Positions 23,796 to 32,248 of a stretch of 33,017 nt of DNA are shown one piece after another (the stretch's first letter is position 1; every line of letters begins with the position of its first letter). Position numbers and translations under genes: made by a program. The notes beneath the pieces are model-generated. The model was not told where the DNA came from and made no database searches. It was given only the letters and a program-made list of their open reading frames with translations. This DNA comes from an uncultured Bacteroidales bacterium (GTDB lineage Bacteria > Bacteroidota > Bacteroidia > Bacteroidales > P3), in the NCBI GenBank assembly GCA_937886715.1, contig CAKZZD010000052.1, positions 1-33,017 on the forward strand, written 5' to 3'.

Positions 23796-24352
23796 GCCCC
23801 CTCTACCTGAAGCAGCGAACGGACAGGCGCAATCGTCTCCAGCAGCTGGCGGCCCTTCAAGTCGGGCAACTCCACAAGGAATACAAATTCTTTAACACGC
23901 ACCTTTTTCCCGTCGACCAACTCGTTTTGAAGCGATTGGGCAATACCCATAGCGGTGCCTCCGGTGGCAAGAAGATCATCCAAAAGGGTGAGTTCGATGC
24001 AGTCGCCTGTAGGGACGGCCGCGGCAAGGTCGCTCAGACGATAATACACCTCGTCCGATCCGTACTCCTTCTCGATAGTCACTTTGCGCAGGTCGCCTTC
24101 GGCATAAGGCAACTTGCCTTTCTTCCGAATGGGCACCACGGTGTCCACATGGTCGGAAACCGTCAGCAACGGAGCCGAAAACAGGAAGCCCCGCGCCTCG
24201 ACCGTGGCCACGTTGGGAGCGGTGCACATCTCGTCGATGGCACAAATCGCCTGACGGAACACGGCTTTGTCATGCAAGAAAGGCAACACATCGATAAAAT
24301 CAATGCCAGGCTTAGGAAAATCGGGGTAGTGCTTTACTATATCTTCATACAT
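23792..24352 (-). CDS. apt: Adenine phosphoribosyltransferase
   Basis: This 186-residue type I phosphoribosyltransferase salvages adenine to AMP with PRPP. Family marks are YPDFPKPGIDFIDVLPFL near the N-terminus, VEARGFLFSAPL, PIRKKGKLPYAEG and the PRPP loop LTLLDDLLATGGTAMGIA. Length fits, with slightly divergent ends. It is the last gene of the tyrS-phoA-atoE-apt run and starts 16 nt after the transporter gene. Its stop meets the DUF456 stop in a shared CTAG. Confidence 0.93.
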   Translation of the reverse strand: MYEDIVKHYPDFPKPGIDFIDVLPFLHDKAVFRQAICAIDEMCTAPNVATVEARGFLFSAPLLTVSDHVDTVVPIRKKGKLPYAEGDLRKVTIEKEYGSDEVYYRLSDLAAAVPTGDCIELTLLDDLLATGGTAMGIAQSLQNELVDGKKVRVKEFVFLVELPDLKGRQLLETIAPVRSLLQVEGA

Positions 24353-24368
24353 CGGTATCAGTTTTTAA

Positions 24369-25724
24369 TCATAATGCCCACACGAGCAGACCGCCACAGA
24401 TGACGACACCCGTAACGATCAGGTCGACAAGGCAGTAACCCATTATATCTTTGGCATTGAGCTTGGCGATAGCCAAAGCCGGCAACGCCCAAAAAGGCTG
24501 GATAAGATTGGTCCACGCATCGCCCCAAGCGATGGCGATGCCGGTAAGGCCGGCATCAACGCCCAGATCGGCACCGGCCGAGAACATGATCGGAGCCTGG
24601 ATGGCCCAATGGCCTCCGCCTGAAGGCACGAAGAGATTCAGCAGCGCGGCACAAAGGAAGGTAAGCAACGGATAGGTGGTGGGGGTGGACAGGCGGATGC
24701 AGGCGTCGCTGATGACTGTGCCAAGACAGATGCCGCTGGCTCCGATGCCGGTGATGATGCCCATGATGCCCGCATAGAACGGAAACTGCAGGATGATGCC
24801 GGCAGCGCCTGTGGTGGCCTTGCCGAATGCATGCACATAGTGCACCGGGGTGCCGTGCAGCAGCAATCCCAGTGCCAGAAAGATCATGATGACGGTGCCA
24901 AGGTCGAGCGATCCACCGCGGAACATCAGCTTGACCACCAAATAAGCTATCATCAGCAGCGCAATGATCCAGGTGAGCCATCGGCTGTTTTCCATACGCT
25001 GGGCCGGTGTCCATGCCTTGCGTTCCTCTTTGGTGAAACGGTGGTGCATGGGCGCATCGTCGGCGATGAGCGCCGGGTCGACGATAAACACATCTTTCTT
25101 GGGATGCATCAGCGTGTTGGCCACGGTGATGGCCACGATGGTCAGCAGCACCATGACGATATTGTGCGGGTCGAGAATGGTTTGCGAAACCGGCACTGGC
25201 GCCACTAAGGCGCCGTTGGTGGCCTGCGCCAATGCCTCGCCAGGGGTAGCCATGGTGAGCGGTATGGAACCGGAAATGCCGGCGTGCCACACAACAAATC
25301 CGCTATATGCCGAAGCGATGAGCAGGCGATAGTCGACCCCTTTCGTCTGACGGGCTATTTCTTTGGCGAAAACCACGCCGACAATGAGTCCGAAGCCCCA
25401 GTTGAGCCAACAGGCCACGGCCGAGACCACCGTCACCAAGGCAATGGCGCCGGCGGGGCTCTTGGGCATCCGGGCCAACGCCGCTATGCCACGCTTGACA
25501 GCAGGGGCCGCAGCCAATGCCGAACCGCTGACCAGCACCAGTGCCATCTGCATGGCGAAAGCCAGCAGGTTCCATACTCCCCCTCCCCAGTGCTCTACCA
25601 CCTCAACAGGGGTCTGATGGCAGATAGGCATGGCCAAGATGGCCGCCACAAAGGTGAGCAGGATGGCGAAGATGAAAGGCTCGGGTAACCAACGCTGGAC
25701 CAGCCGCACGCAGAATTTGATCAT
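24369..25724 (-). CDS. atoE: Short-chain fatty acid transporter family protein (AtoE-like)
   Basis: This 451-residue polytopic inner-membrane protein has about eleven hydrophobic segments. It opens with LVQRWLPEPFIFAILLTFVA and carries WGGGVWNLLAFAMQM, WLNWGFGLIVG and HAGISGSIPLTMATPG, and near the end VPSGGGHWAIQAP and WGDAWTNLIQPFWALP. These are marks of the AtoE/short-chain fatty acid transporter family, thought to move acetoacetate or short fatty acids. The true substrate in Bacteroidales is not established. It begins 7 nt after the phosphatase stop, within the minus-strand operon. Confidence 0.88.
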   Translation of the reverse strand: MIKFCVRLVQRWLPEPFIFAILLTFVAAILAMPICHQTPVEVVEHWGGGVWNLLAFAMQMALVLVSGSALAAAPAVKRGIAALARMPKSPAGAIALVTVVSAVACWLNWGFGLIVGVVFAKEIARQTKGVDYRLLIASAYSGFVVWHAGISGSIPLTMATPGEALAQATNGALVAPVPVSQTILDPHNIVMVLLTIVAITVANTLMHPKKDVFIVDPALIADDAPMHHRFTKEERKAWTPAQRMENSRWLTWIIALLMIAYLVVKLMFRGGSLDLGTVIMIFLALGLLLHGTPVHYVHAFGKATTGAAGIILQFPFYAGIMGIITGIGASGICLGTVISDACIRLSTPTTYPLLTFLCAALLNLFVPSGGGHWAIQAPIMFSAGADLGVDAGLTGIAIAWGDAWTNLIQPFWALPALAIAKLNAKDIMGYCLVDLIVTGVVICGGLLVWAL

Positions 25725-25731
25725 CGTCTTG

Positions 25732-26886
25732 CTACTGTTCGAAGTTCATCAGCCAACGGATCTTGGCGGGTATATCGACATTTTCCTGAATGCCGGAGAA
25801 ATAGTTGGCACCGGGACCATAGGCAAACACAGGCACCATCACGCCCGTGTGGCTGCCCCAAAGGAAGCGCACCTCGTTGGTGCCCTTGTCGATGTCGCCG
25901 CTGGGCAGGGTCACGCCTCCTGTCTCGTGGTCGGCGGTGACCACCACCAGCGTGTGGCCGTCGCGCTCGGCAAAGTCGAGCACAGCGTTGAGCATCGACT
26001 CAAAGTCGGCCAACTCGGCACGCAAATATGCCGTGTCATTATTGTGGCAGGCCCAGTCGATTTGCGAGCCTTCGATCATCAGCGCGAAGCCTTCCTTGTT
26101 GCGGCCGAGCATGGATATGGCCTTCTTGGCGCCGCGGGTCAGCATGTCGCCTCGTGCGGGAGCCGTCAGCGGGTCGCCCTCGAAGAGCAGCGCCACCATG
26201 CGGTCGCCGGCATAGGCATCCATCGTGTCGATGTCGTAGGTGACCATATACCCGCGGCTGTGCAGCGTGTCGAGAGGGGCAAGGCCGTCCTTGCGGTTGG
26301 CGGGGAAGAAGTTCGAACGTCCGCCGCCGATCATCACACTATGGGCGCACTGGGCCATCTGGATACTCAGCGTGTCGTACATCTTGCGGTAGGGCACATG
26401 GCCATAGGTGGAGGCTGGCGTGGCGTCGAGCACGTTGCTGGTGACCACAAAACCTGTCGACATGCCGGCTTTGACGGCATCGTCGAATATGGTATTGTAG
26501 CGGGCCGAATCGGGACCCCAGTTCACGTGATAGTTGTCCACTTTCTTGCCTGTGGTGAGGGCGGTGCCACCGGCCGCCGAGTCGGTGCGGTAGTGGTTGC
26601 GCGAATATGTGCGCGAAAAGCCGCTATAGGGGAAGCGCAGGAAAGCCGAATTGTTCTCCCGCTGCGCCACCACCGAGGCGTAGACCTGGGGCACGCCCAT
26701 GCCGTCGCCTATGATGAAGATGAGGTTCTGCGGTATCTCGGGCTCGTCCGACACCATCGGGCGTTCCTGGGCGTCCATATAGGCCAGCATCTCGTCGATG
26801 TCGGCCGTAATCTCCATCATGCTGCCGCAGCCCGTCATCAAGGCCATCGATGCCGCCACGGCCAGCGTCGTCATTCTCTTCTTCAT
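25732..26886 (-). CDS. phoA: Alkaline phosphatase, lipoprotein
   Basis: This 384-residue alkaline phosphatase removes phosphate from monoesters outside the cytoplasm. The lipoprotein signal ends MTGC (Cys20). Metal and catalytic residues are visible: Asp in IIGDGMG, the serine nucleophile in TDSAAGGTALTTGKK, Glu/Asp/His in MIEGSQIDWACHNND, Asp-His in TADHETGG and the last His in SHTGVMVP. I start it at ATG 26886, where the signal peptide begins; an in-frame ATG at 26898 would overlap tyrS by 11 nt. It sits directly behind tyrS, so its expression is probably tied to tyrS rather than solely to phosphate. No Pho-box was looked for beyond this. Confidence 0.9.
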   Translation of the reverse strand: MKKRMTTLAVAASMALMTGCGSMMEITADIDEMLAYMDAQERPMVSDEPEIPQNLIFIIGDGMGVPQVYASVVAQRENNSAFLRFPYSGFSRTYSRNHYRTDSAAGGTALTTGKKVDNYHVNWGPDSARYNTIFDDAVKAGMSTGFVVTSNVLDATPASTYGHVPYRKMYDTLSIQMAQCAHSVMIGGGRSNFFPANRKDGLAPLDTLHSRGYMVTYDIDTMDAYAGDRMVALLFEGDPLTAPARGDMLTRGAKKAISMLGRNKEGFALMIEGSQIDWACHNNDTAYLRAELADFESMLNAVLDFAERDGHTLVVVTADHETGGVTLPSGDIDKGTNEVRFLWGSHTGVMVPVFAYGPGANYFSGIQENVDIPAKIRWLMNFEQ

Positions 26887-26887
26887 T

Positions 26888-28165
26888 CTATTCCACATTG
26901 ATCAGATAGTAGTTTTTCTTTCCCTTCTGGACAAGGATGCATCCGCAGCTGAGGATATCGGCAGGCGTCAGCTGGCAGCCGTCGGCCACCTTCTGCTTGT
27001 TCACCGAGATGCTGTTCTGCTTCAGCTCGCGGCGTATCTCGCCCTTCGAGGCGAACATGCCCACTTCGGCAGCCAGATCCACCAGCAACGGCTGTGTCCC
27101 GATGGCGCTGCGGCTCACCGTGAACTGCGGCACCCCCTCGAACACCGACAGCAGCGTGTCGCGGTCGAGCGCGTTGAGCATCTCCGTGGTGGCCTTGCCG
27201 AACAGCAGCTCGCTGGCGGCGATGGCGGTGTTGTAGGCCTCCTCGCCGTGCACGCGGATGGTGATGTCCTTGGCCAAGGCCTTCTGCAACAGGCGCTGTT
27301 CGGGAGCCTCGGCATGGCGGCGCTCCATATCCTCAATCTCCTCGCGGCTGAACAGCGTGAAGATGCGAATGTAGCGGGCCGTGTCAACGTCCGAGCAGTT
27401 GAGCCAGAACTGGTAGAATTTGTACGGCGACGTCTTCGTGGCGTCGAGCCACACGTTGCCGCCCTCGGTCTTGCCGAACTTGGTGCCGTCGGCCTTCGTG
27501 ATGAGCGGGCAGGTCAGCGCGTAGGCCTCGCCGCCGTCCATACGGCGTATCAGCTCGGTGCCGGTGGTGATGTTGCCCCACTGGTCGCTGCCGCCCATCT
27601 GCAGCTTGCAACCCTTGGTGCGGTAGAGCGTCAGGAAATCGTAGCCCTGCATCAGCTGGTAGCTGAACTCCGTGAACGACAATCCCGTCTCCAGGCGCTT
27701 CTTCACCGAGTCCTTCGTCATCATATAGTTGACGGTGATATGCTTACCGATGTCGCGGATGAAATCAAGAAACAGATAGTCCTTCATCCAGTCGTAGTTG
27801 TTGCAGATTTCGGCACCGTTGACGGGATTGTCGAAATCCAGGAAGCGTTCAAGCTGGTGACGTATGCACTCCACATTGTGCTGCACCTCCTCCACCGTGA
27901 GCAGTTTGCGCTCAGCTGCCTTGAACGAGGGGTCGCCGATCATTCCGGTAGCACCGCCCACCACAGCCAGCGGCTTGTGTCCGGCCATCTGCAGATGCTT
28001 CAGCAGCATGATCGACACCAGATGTCCGATATGCAGCGAATCGGCCGTAGGGTCGATGCCCACATATGCAGTAGTCACTTCCTTGTTCAGTTGTTCTTCA
28101 GTTCCGGGCATGATGTCGTGGATCATGCCGCGCCATTTCAGTTCTTCAACCAGGTTGCTATTCAT
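26888..28165 (-). CDS. tyrS: Tyrosyl-tRNA synthetase
   Basis: This 425-residue class I synthetase charges tRNA-Tyr in the cytosol. The HIGH motif is exact (residues 45-48), the KMSKS loop reads KFGKTEGG, and the tyrosine pocket has YVGIDPTADSLH and QLMQGYDFLTLY with GGSDQWGNI. The C-terminal S4-like RNA-binding domain is present (ISVNKQKVADGCQLTPADIL). Length is normal. It is the first gene of the minus-strand operon and has an unusual leader that can pair over a long loop (28198-28306). Confidence 0.97.
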   Translation of the reverse strand: MNSNLVEELKWRGMIHDIMPGTEEQLNKEVTTAYVGIDPTADSLHIGHLVSIMLLKHLQMAGHKPLAVVGGATGMIGDPSFKAAERKLLTVEEVQHNVECIRHQLERFLDFDNPVNGAEICNNYDWMKDYLFLDFIRDIGKHITVNYMMTKDSVKKRLETGLSFTEFSYQLMQGYDFLTLYRTKGCKLQMGGSDQWGNITTGTELIRRMDGGEAYALTCPLITKADGTKFGKTEGGNVWLDATKTSPYKFYQFWLNCSDVDTARYIRIFTLFSREEIEDMERRHAEAPEQRLLQKALAKDITIRVHGEEAYNTAIAASELLFGKATTEMLNALDRDTLLSVFEGVPQFTVSRSAIGTQPLLVDLAAEVGMFASKGEIRRELKQNSISVNKQKVADGCQLTPADILSCGCILVQKGKKNYYLINVE

Positions 28166-28197
28166 CGAATGGTAGTTGTGTCTGTTTTAATAAAACA

Positions 28198-28306
28198 AGA
28201 GACTCCGGAGACCCTGACACCCAACACAAATTTTTGGATAATAAAAAGCTCATCTTTCTCATTACTGGACTAACACATTTAACGGTGCAGCGCTCCAGAA
28301 GTCTCT
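28198..28306 (-). promoter_or_regulatory. Possible structured leader of tyrS
   Basis: On the minus strand AGAGACTTCTGGAG (28306-28293) can pair with CTCCGGAGTCTCT (28210-28198) around a loop of about 80 nt. A T-rich stretch and then the tyrS start follow 33 nt downstream. It could be an attenuator-like leader; no known riboswitch or T-box pattern is evident. Confidence 0.35.
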
Positions 28307-28344
28307 CTATTTAAATTAATATGTCTTTATTATATTAATAAAAA

Positions 28345-28383
28345 AGAGGTACTGCCGACATGGTAGTGTGGGCAAGTACCTCT
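28345..28383 (-). terminator. Intrinsic terminator of the T9SS beta-propeller gene
   Basis: Stem AGAGGTACT (28345-28353) with AGTACCTCT (28375-28383), extended by GCC/GGC. Read on the minus strand it is followed by TTTTT, 19 nt after the stop codon of the large gene. Confidence 0.85.
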
Positions 28384-28401
28384 GTTTTGTTTACCGGCTG
28401 C

Positions 28402-31400
28402 CTAGCGGACGATCATCTTGGCGGCGGCGGTCTGGTTGCCCACGGTCACATTGACCAGGTACATGCCCTTGGGCAGGTACGAGCAGTCGAGGCTGTAGGT
28501 GGTTTCGCCCTCGGCCAGGGTGCCGATATGGCTGTTGACCACCATGCGGCCGTTCAGGTCGTAGACCACCACACGGGCATTGCCGGCCGTCTCGCAGCTG
28601 ATGGCGAGGGTGGCCTTGGTGCTGACGGGGTTGGGATAGACGCTGACGGCGGCGGTGCCGTTGCTGTTGACGGTGGGGATGTCAAGAGGCTCGTAGTCGC
28701 TCGGATCGGAGATCTCGTTCTCGCGGTCGGTCACCTTGCTCATGTCGAGGAAGATGCCGCGGCCATAGGTGCCGAAGTAGAGGGCGTTGGGCCACTTGGT
28801 CTTGGCAAAGACATAGCGGTTCTCGTTGATGCCGTTGTGGCCGATGTGGTGGCGCACAGGCAGGTTGTTGCTCTGCTGGCGGATGGCCGTGACGGGCACG
28901 CCGCGCAGGTGGTCGTATTCACTCCAGCTCGAACCGTTGTAGATCGACACACCGTCGGCCGTGCCGACATAGATGTTGCCGCTCACTTTCTCCACCACAG
29001 CGCTGAAGGCAGGCACATTCACCTTGCCGGTGATGGGCATGGTCTGCACGCTGTAGTTGTCGGTGTTCACGTTGTTGATCACAGCCACGTTGGCATAGTC
29101 GGTGCTGTAGCCCTCGAAAGTGAGGATCAGGCGCTCGTTGCCGTTCTTGTTGTCGACATAGATCGAACTGATGGCACGGGGGAACCAGTAGTCGTCGCCC
29201 TCGCGCATCAGGGTGTCGATATGCAGCACCGAGATGTTGGAATAGCGCGGGTCGGTCATCACTGCCTGCAGGTCCTTGGCACCCAAGGAGAAGTCGACAT
29301 TCTCGAAGCCACCCACACGGTACACCAGCGAGCGGTTGTTGAGCATATCCTGGCCCACGACATACACATAGCGGCCGTCGGCGCTCATGGCAGTGGCACG
29401 CGGGAAGACGTTCAGCTCGAACGACGAGCCGTGGTTGATGATCAGCACGGGAGCCCACATGTTGAGGCGCTCATATTTGCTGGCGTCGGTACGGCCACCC
29501 TCAAACTCGTCCTGGTTCCACACCTTGCTGAAGTCGCTAGCGCGCCACGACAGATAGACACCGTAGCGGGTCTCGGAGGTTCCTTTCACGCGGGCAATGG
29601 CCAGCATGCGCGACTGGATGGGGTTCTGGATGCGCACCGAGTCGCCCGAGGTCATATTCTTGGTGAGCACATACTCGAAGGGATACTCCGAATTCGGACG
29701 GCTCAGGAAGGTCACCTTGTCGCCCTTGCGCAGCGGGAAACGGTCGGTGGTGTCGATCCACACCGTGTCGTTGTTGCGGATCACATAGCCGCGGATATCG
29801 AAGCCATAGGTGGTGCTGTCGTTGAAAATCTGGTTGTCCTGGGTCTCCCAGAAATACATCTGGCCGATGGCGGGACCGCCGACGAACTCGTCGCTGGTGT
29901 AGTCGGTCCCCGACGTCCAGGTCTGCGTGTTGGTATAGTCAAGATAGTCGGCATACGAACGGCCGTGGTTGCCGTTGCCCGACGACACAAAGATGGTTCT
30001 GCGGCTCAGGGGGGACACCTGCTGGAACTTCGAGGCTGCCACATGTCCGCCGTTGCCCGACCAGATGATGTTGGCATTGTGGTTCATGTTGCCCAGGCTG
30101 CCGTTGTCGTACCACGTGCGGTTGATGGTGCCGCCGCTGTGGGCCAAACGGGCCTCGATCAGGGGCACGGCATTGTTGTGGGCACCGCTGACGATGGTGC
30201 CGTCGGGGCACACGGCGATGTCGTTGATCTGCACATTGTTCAAGCCCGAGTTGCAGCCTTCAAACATGTACAGGTCCTCGTGCTGGCCGACAGCCTTGGT
30301 CGAAGTGTAGATACCGCCGTCGGTGGCAAAATAATAGGTATAATAGGCGCTGTCGCCGTCCACGCGGTAGACCGGCAGGATCTGATGGATGCCGGAATGC
30401 ACAAACATGGCGCTGCTGAACACGGTGGTCATATAGCTGCCCGCATTGAGCTCAAACTCGCTGTACGAAGTCTTCGTCCACTGGAAATATCCGTGGTCGA
30501 GGTAGCCCTCGCCGGTCCACAGGGTTGATCCGGCAATATAGATGCGCTTGGCATTCTCCGGATCCACCATCATGGTGCCGCAGGTCATGCCCGTGTTGGT
30601 GTTGAAGGGCACCACGGTCGAAGTGGTCAGCACCTCCCAGTCCTGCTGGTTGGTGGTCATATAGAGGTTCTCCATCATGCCCAGCGAGTCGAACACCATG
30701 GCATACAGATAGGTCGGGTCGTTGGTCGATATGGCCAGGCGGATTCCCGTGTTGTCGCCGCCAAAGGCGGTGTTGCTCTCCGAGATGTTCACGCAGCTGA
30801 CGTTGCTGGCCGTCACATCGCCGATCTTGTACAGCTGGTTGCCCACCGAGAAGAAGGCGGTCTTCAGCGCACGCGAAAGGGCAAAGTCCATCACCTCGCC
30901 GGCATACACACGCGTCGGGGCGGCGTTCCAGTCGGCGGCGCTGCTGATCACCCAACGGTAGATGCCGTTGTTGGTGACAGCGTAGAAGTACATCTTGCCG
31001 TCGCGGTACACATAGTCAAGCTTCTTGATGGCCGCAAAGTTGTCGTCGGCCGACACTGGCACCGTGTTCGGCACCACTGTGTAGCTGAAGGTCTGCGGAT
31101 TGAAACGGAAAAGTCCCTTGCCGAGCACCGACATCGGCGTATAGGAGCTACCCACCTGGTAGGTATTGTCGCCCGTGCCGATATAGATCGTGTTGTCAGG
31201 TCCCTGCACCAGACTGTTCACCGGCAGCACCGTCTCCTTGTTGTTGTCCACATAGGGTACGGGGTGCCACAATTCTGTGTTGCCATAGATCACAGAATCC
31301 GTGATGCCCTGGGTGGCATAAAGGCTCCGCAACACATCCGTGTTGCTCGATCTGACATAAAGTCCGCCGGATACAGCACCGGCATAGATAGTGGTACGGT

Positions 31401-31557
31401 TGGTGTCGCTCTGGTCCACAACCAGACTGCTGACTTTTCCTCCGACATTGGCGGGACCGATTTCGAAGAAGTTCGTGTCGGTCTGGGCACTCACCGTGCC
31501 GCCCGCCAGGGCCAGAAAGCCTACAAACAAGCCGAGTAGTACTTTTTTACTTTTCAT
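28402..31557 (-). CDS. Large secreted beta-propeller protein with T9SS sorting domain
   Basis: This 1051-residue protein has a Sec signal peptide (LLGLFVGFLALAGGTVSA). The body has repeated short strands of BNR/sortilin-like propellers, for example IYAGAVSGGLYVRS, IYIGTGDNTYQ, IYVGTADGVSIYNG and LYFGTYGRGIFLD. The last ~80 residues are a type A T9SS tail: VYPNPVSTKATL, then VVVYDLNGRMV, then LPKGMYLVNVTVG ending KMIVR. The protein should cross the outer membrane by T9SS and be attached to the surface or released. What it binds is unknown. It is a single-gene unit with its own -7 box and terminator. Codon use is GC-rich like the housekeeping genes. Confidence 0.88.
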   Translation of the reverse strand: MKSKKVLLGLFVGFLALAGGTVSAQTDTNFFEIGPANVGGKVSSLVVDQSDTNRTTIYAGAVSGGLYVRSSNTDVLRSLYATQGITDSVIYGNTELWHPVPYVDNNKETVLPVNSLVQGPDNTIYIGTGDNTYQVGSSYTPMSVLGKGLFRFNPQTFSYTVVPNTVPVSADDNFAAIKKLDYVYRDGKMYFYAVTNNGIYRWVISSAADWNAAPTRVYAGEVMDFALSRALKTAFFSVGNQLYKIGDVTASNVSCVNISESNTAFGGDNTGIRLAISTNDPTYLYAMVFDSLGMMENLYMTTNQQDWEVLTTSTVVPFNTNTGMTCGTMMVDPENAKRIYIAGSTLWTGEGYLDHGYFQWTKTSYSEFELNAGSYMTTVFSSAMFVHSGIHQILPVYRVDGDSAYYTYYFATDGGIYTSTKAVGQHEDLYMFEGCNSGLNNVQINDIAVCPDGTIVSGAHNNAVPLIEARLAHSGGTINRTWYDNGSLGNMNHNANIIWSGNGGHVAASKFQQVSPLSRRTIFVSSGNGNHGRSYADYLDYTNTQTWTSGTDYTSDEFVGGPAIGQMYFWETQDNQIFNDSTTYGFDIRGYVIRNNDTVWIDTTDRFPLRKGDKVTFLSRPNSEYPFEYVLTKNMTSGDSVRIQNPIQSRMLAIARVKGTSETRYGVYLSWRASDFSKVWNQDEFEGGRTDASKYERLNMWAPVLIINHGSSFELNVFPRATAMSADGRYVYVVGQDMLNNRSLVYRVGGFENVDFSLGAKDLQAVMTDPRYSNISVLHIDTLMREGDDYWFPRAISSIYVDNKNGNERLILTFEGYSTDYANVAVINNVNTDNYSVQTMPITGKVNVPAFSAVVEKVSGNIYVGTADGVSIYNGSSWSEYDHLRGVPVTAIRQQSNNLPVRHHIGHNGINENRYVFAKTKWPNALYFGTYGRGIFLDMSKVTDRENEISDPSDYEPLDIPTVNSNGTAAVSVYPNPVSTKATLAISCETAGNARVVVYDLNGRMVVNSHIGTLAEGETTYSLDCSYLPKGMYLVNVTVGNQTAAAKMIVR

Positions 31558-31609
31558 AAGATATTAATAATTAATTAAATATTCCAAAATCATGGTCTGC
31601 AATAATTGT

Positions 31610-31618
31610 ACAAAAATA
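31610..31618 (-). promoter_or_regulatory. -7 box for the T9SS beta-propeller gene
   Basis: The minus strand reads TATTTTTGT, fitting TAnnTTTGY, about 50 nt before ATG 31557. Confidence 0.55.
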
Positions 31619-31679
31619 CACATTTTTTTAATATAATAAAACATTTGTTTCTTTTTTTTTCAACATCCTGCCTCGCCGC

Positions 31680-31822
31680 ACCCCCTCAAGCCCCCTTCCA
31701 ACCCTCCCTCCGGACACCCCCTCAAGACCCCTTCCACTCTCCCTCCGGACACCCCATCAAGCCCCCTTCCAACCCTCCCTCCAGGCGCCCCATCAAGCCC
31801 CCTTCGGGCATCCCCTCAAGCG
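31680..31822. repeat. C-rich tandem repeat, unit about 35-36 bp
   Basis: Units begin at about 31680, 31714, 31749 and 31786, each of the form CACCCCMTCAAGMCCCCTTCC then a CCTCCCTCC tail; the last copy is cut short and altered. G is nearly absent from the plus strand, so the region is strongly strand-biased. Confidence 0.8.
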
Positions 31823-31979
31823 TCTCTCTCTTGCCCGCCGTCCTCGCCTTTTCCGCACCCGACAGCCGCTCCCGACCACCGCCGACCCCCCCCCCCCGAC
31901 AGCCACGCGCAAACGCCTGATTTCTACTGCCCCCCTCCTACCCCCCTCCAACCCCTCTCCTTCTTTCGTCGCACTTGGG

Positions 31980-32001
31980 TAGGAGTTGGTTAGGAGTTGA
32001 T
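31980..32001. repeat. Second site of the 11-bp repeat
   Basis: TAGGAGTTGGT (31980-31990) and TAGGAGTTGAT (31991-32001) are reverse-complement copies of the ACCAACTCC unit found at 18931-18985, again in a gene-free, C-rich spacer. Confidence 0.7.
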
Positions 32002-32166
32002 AAGGACATGGTATTGATTTACTGCGAGTTGCAAAAACGGGAATTGGGGCCTTATTTTTATCGTTTTTCGATAAAAAAGCAAGCGTTGGAATTGTTAAAA
32101 ACGGCAGGTATTCGCCATTCTTAGAAAAAGTATCGCCAGAGGCTTGCATTTCTCAAATTTATATTG

Positions 32167-32175
32167 TATATTTGC
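32167..32175 (+). promoter_or_regulatory. -7 box for the right-edge gene
   Basis: TATATTTGC matches TAnnTTTGY, with a leader of about 70 nt to ATG 32249. Confidence 0.6.
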
Positions 32176-32248
32176 AGATGTACGATAGTATCGAACAAAT
32201 GCCACAAACAACAATATATCAATATTTTAAACCATCAATACGCACGAT

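Larger units (their letters stand above)
31558..32248. other. Gene-free divergent region with C-rich repeats
   Basis: 691 bp between two divergent secreted-protein genes. It holds promoter boxes at both ends, a C-rich tandem repeat (31680-31822), a run of twelve C (31886-31897) and an 11-bp repeat pair (31980-32001). The open frames across it are low-complexity and proline-rich or have no family likeness. Confidence 0.6.

Noticed and set aside
25630..26901. 423-codon open frame opposite the alkaline phosphatase
   Set aside because: Shadow of a gene with all metal ligands visible.
26798..28273. 491-codon open frame opposite tyrS
   Set aside because: The tyrS motifs (HIGH, KFGKT) prove the minus strand; this one has no family likeness.
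28360..30528. 722-codon open frame on the plus strand opposite the T9SS gene
   Set aside because: It is the antisense shadow of a GC-rich gene: His/Val/Ala/Asp-rich with no domain, while the minus strand has signal peptide, propeller strands and sorting tail.
31606..31920. Proline-rich 104-codon frame with a signal-like start
   Set aside because: It consists of translated C-rich tandem repeats, and the hydrophobic start comes from a T run; no family likeness or conserved gene context.
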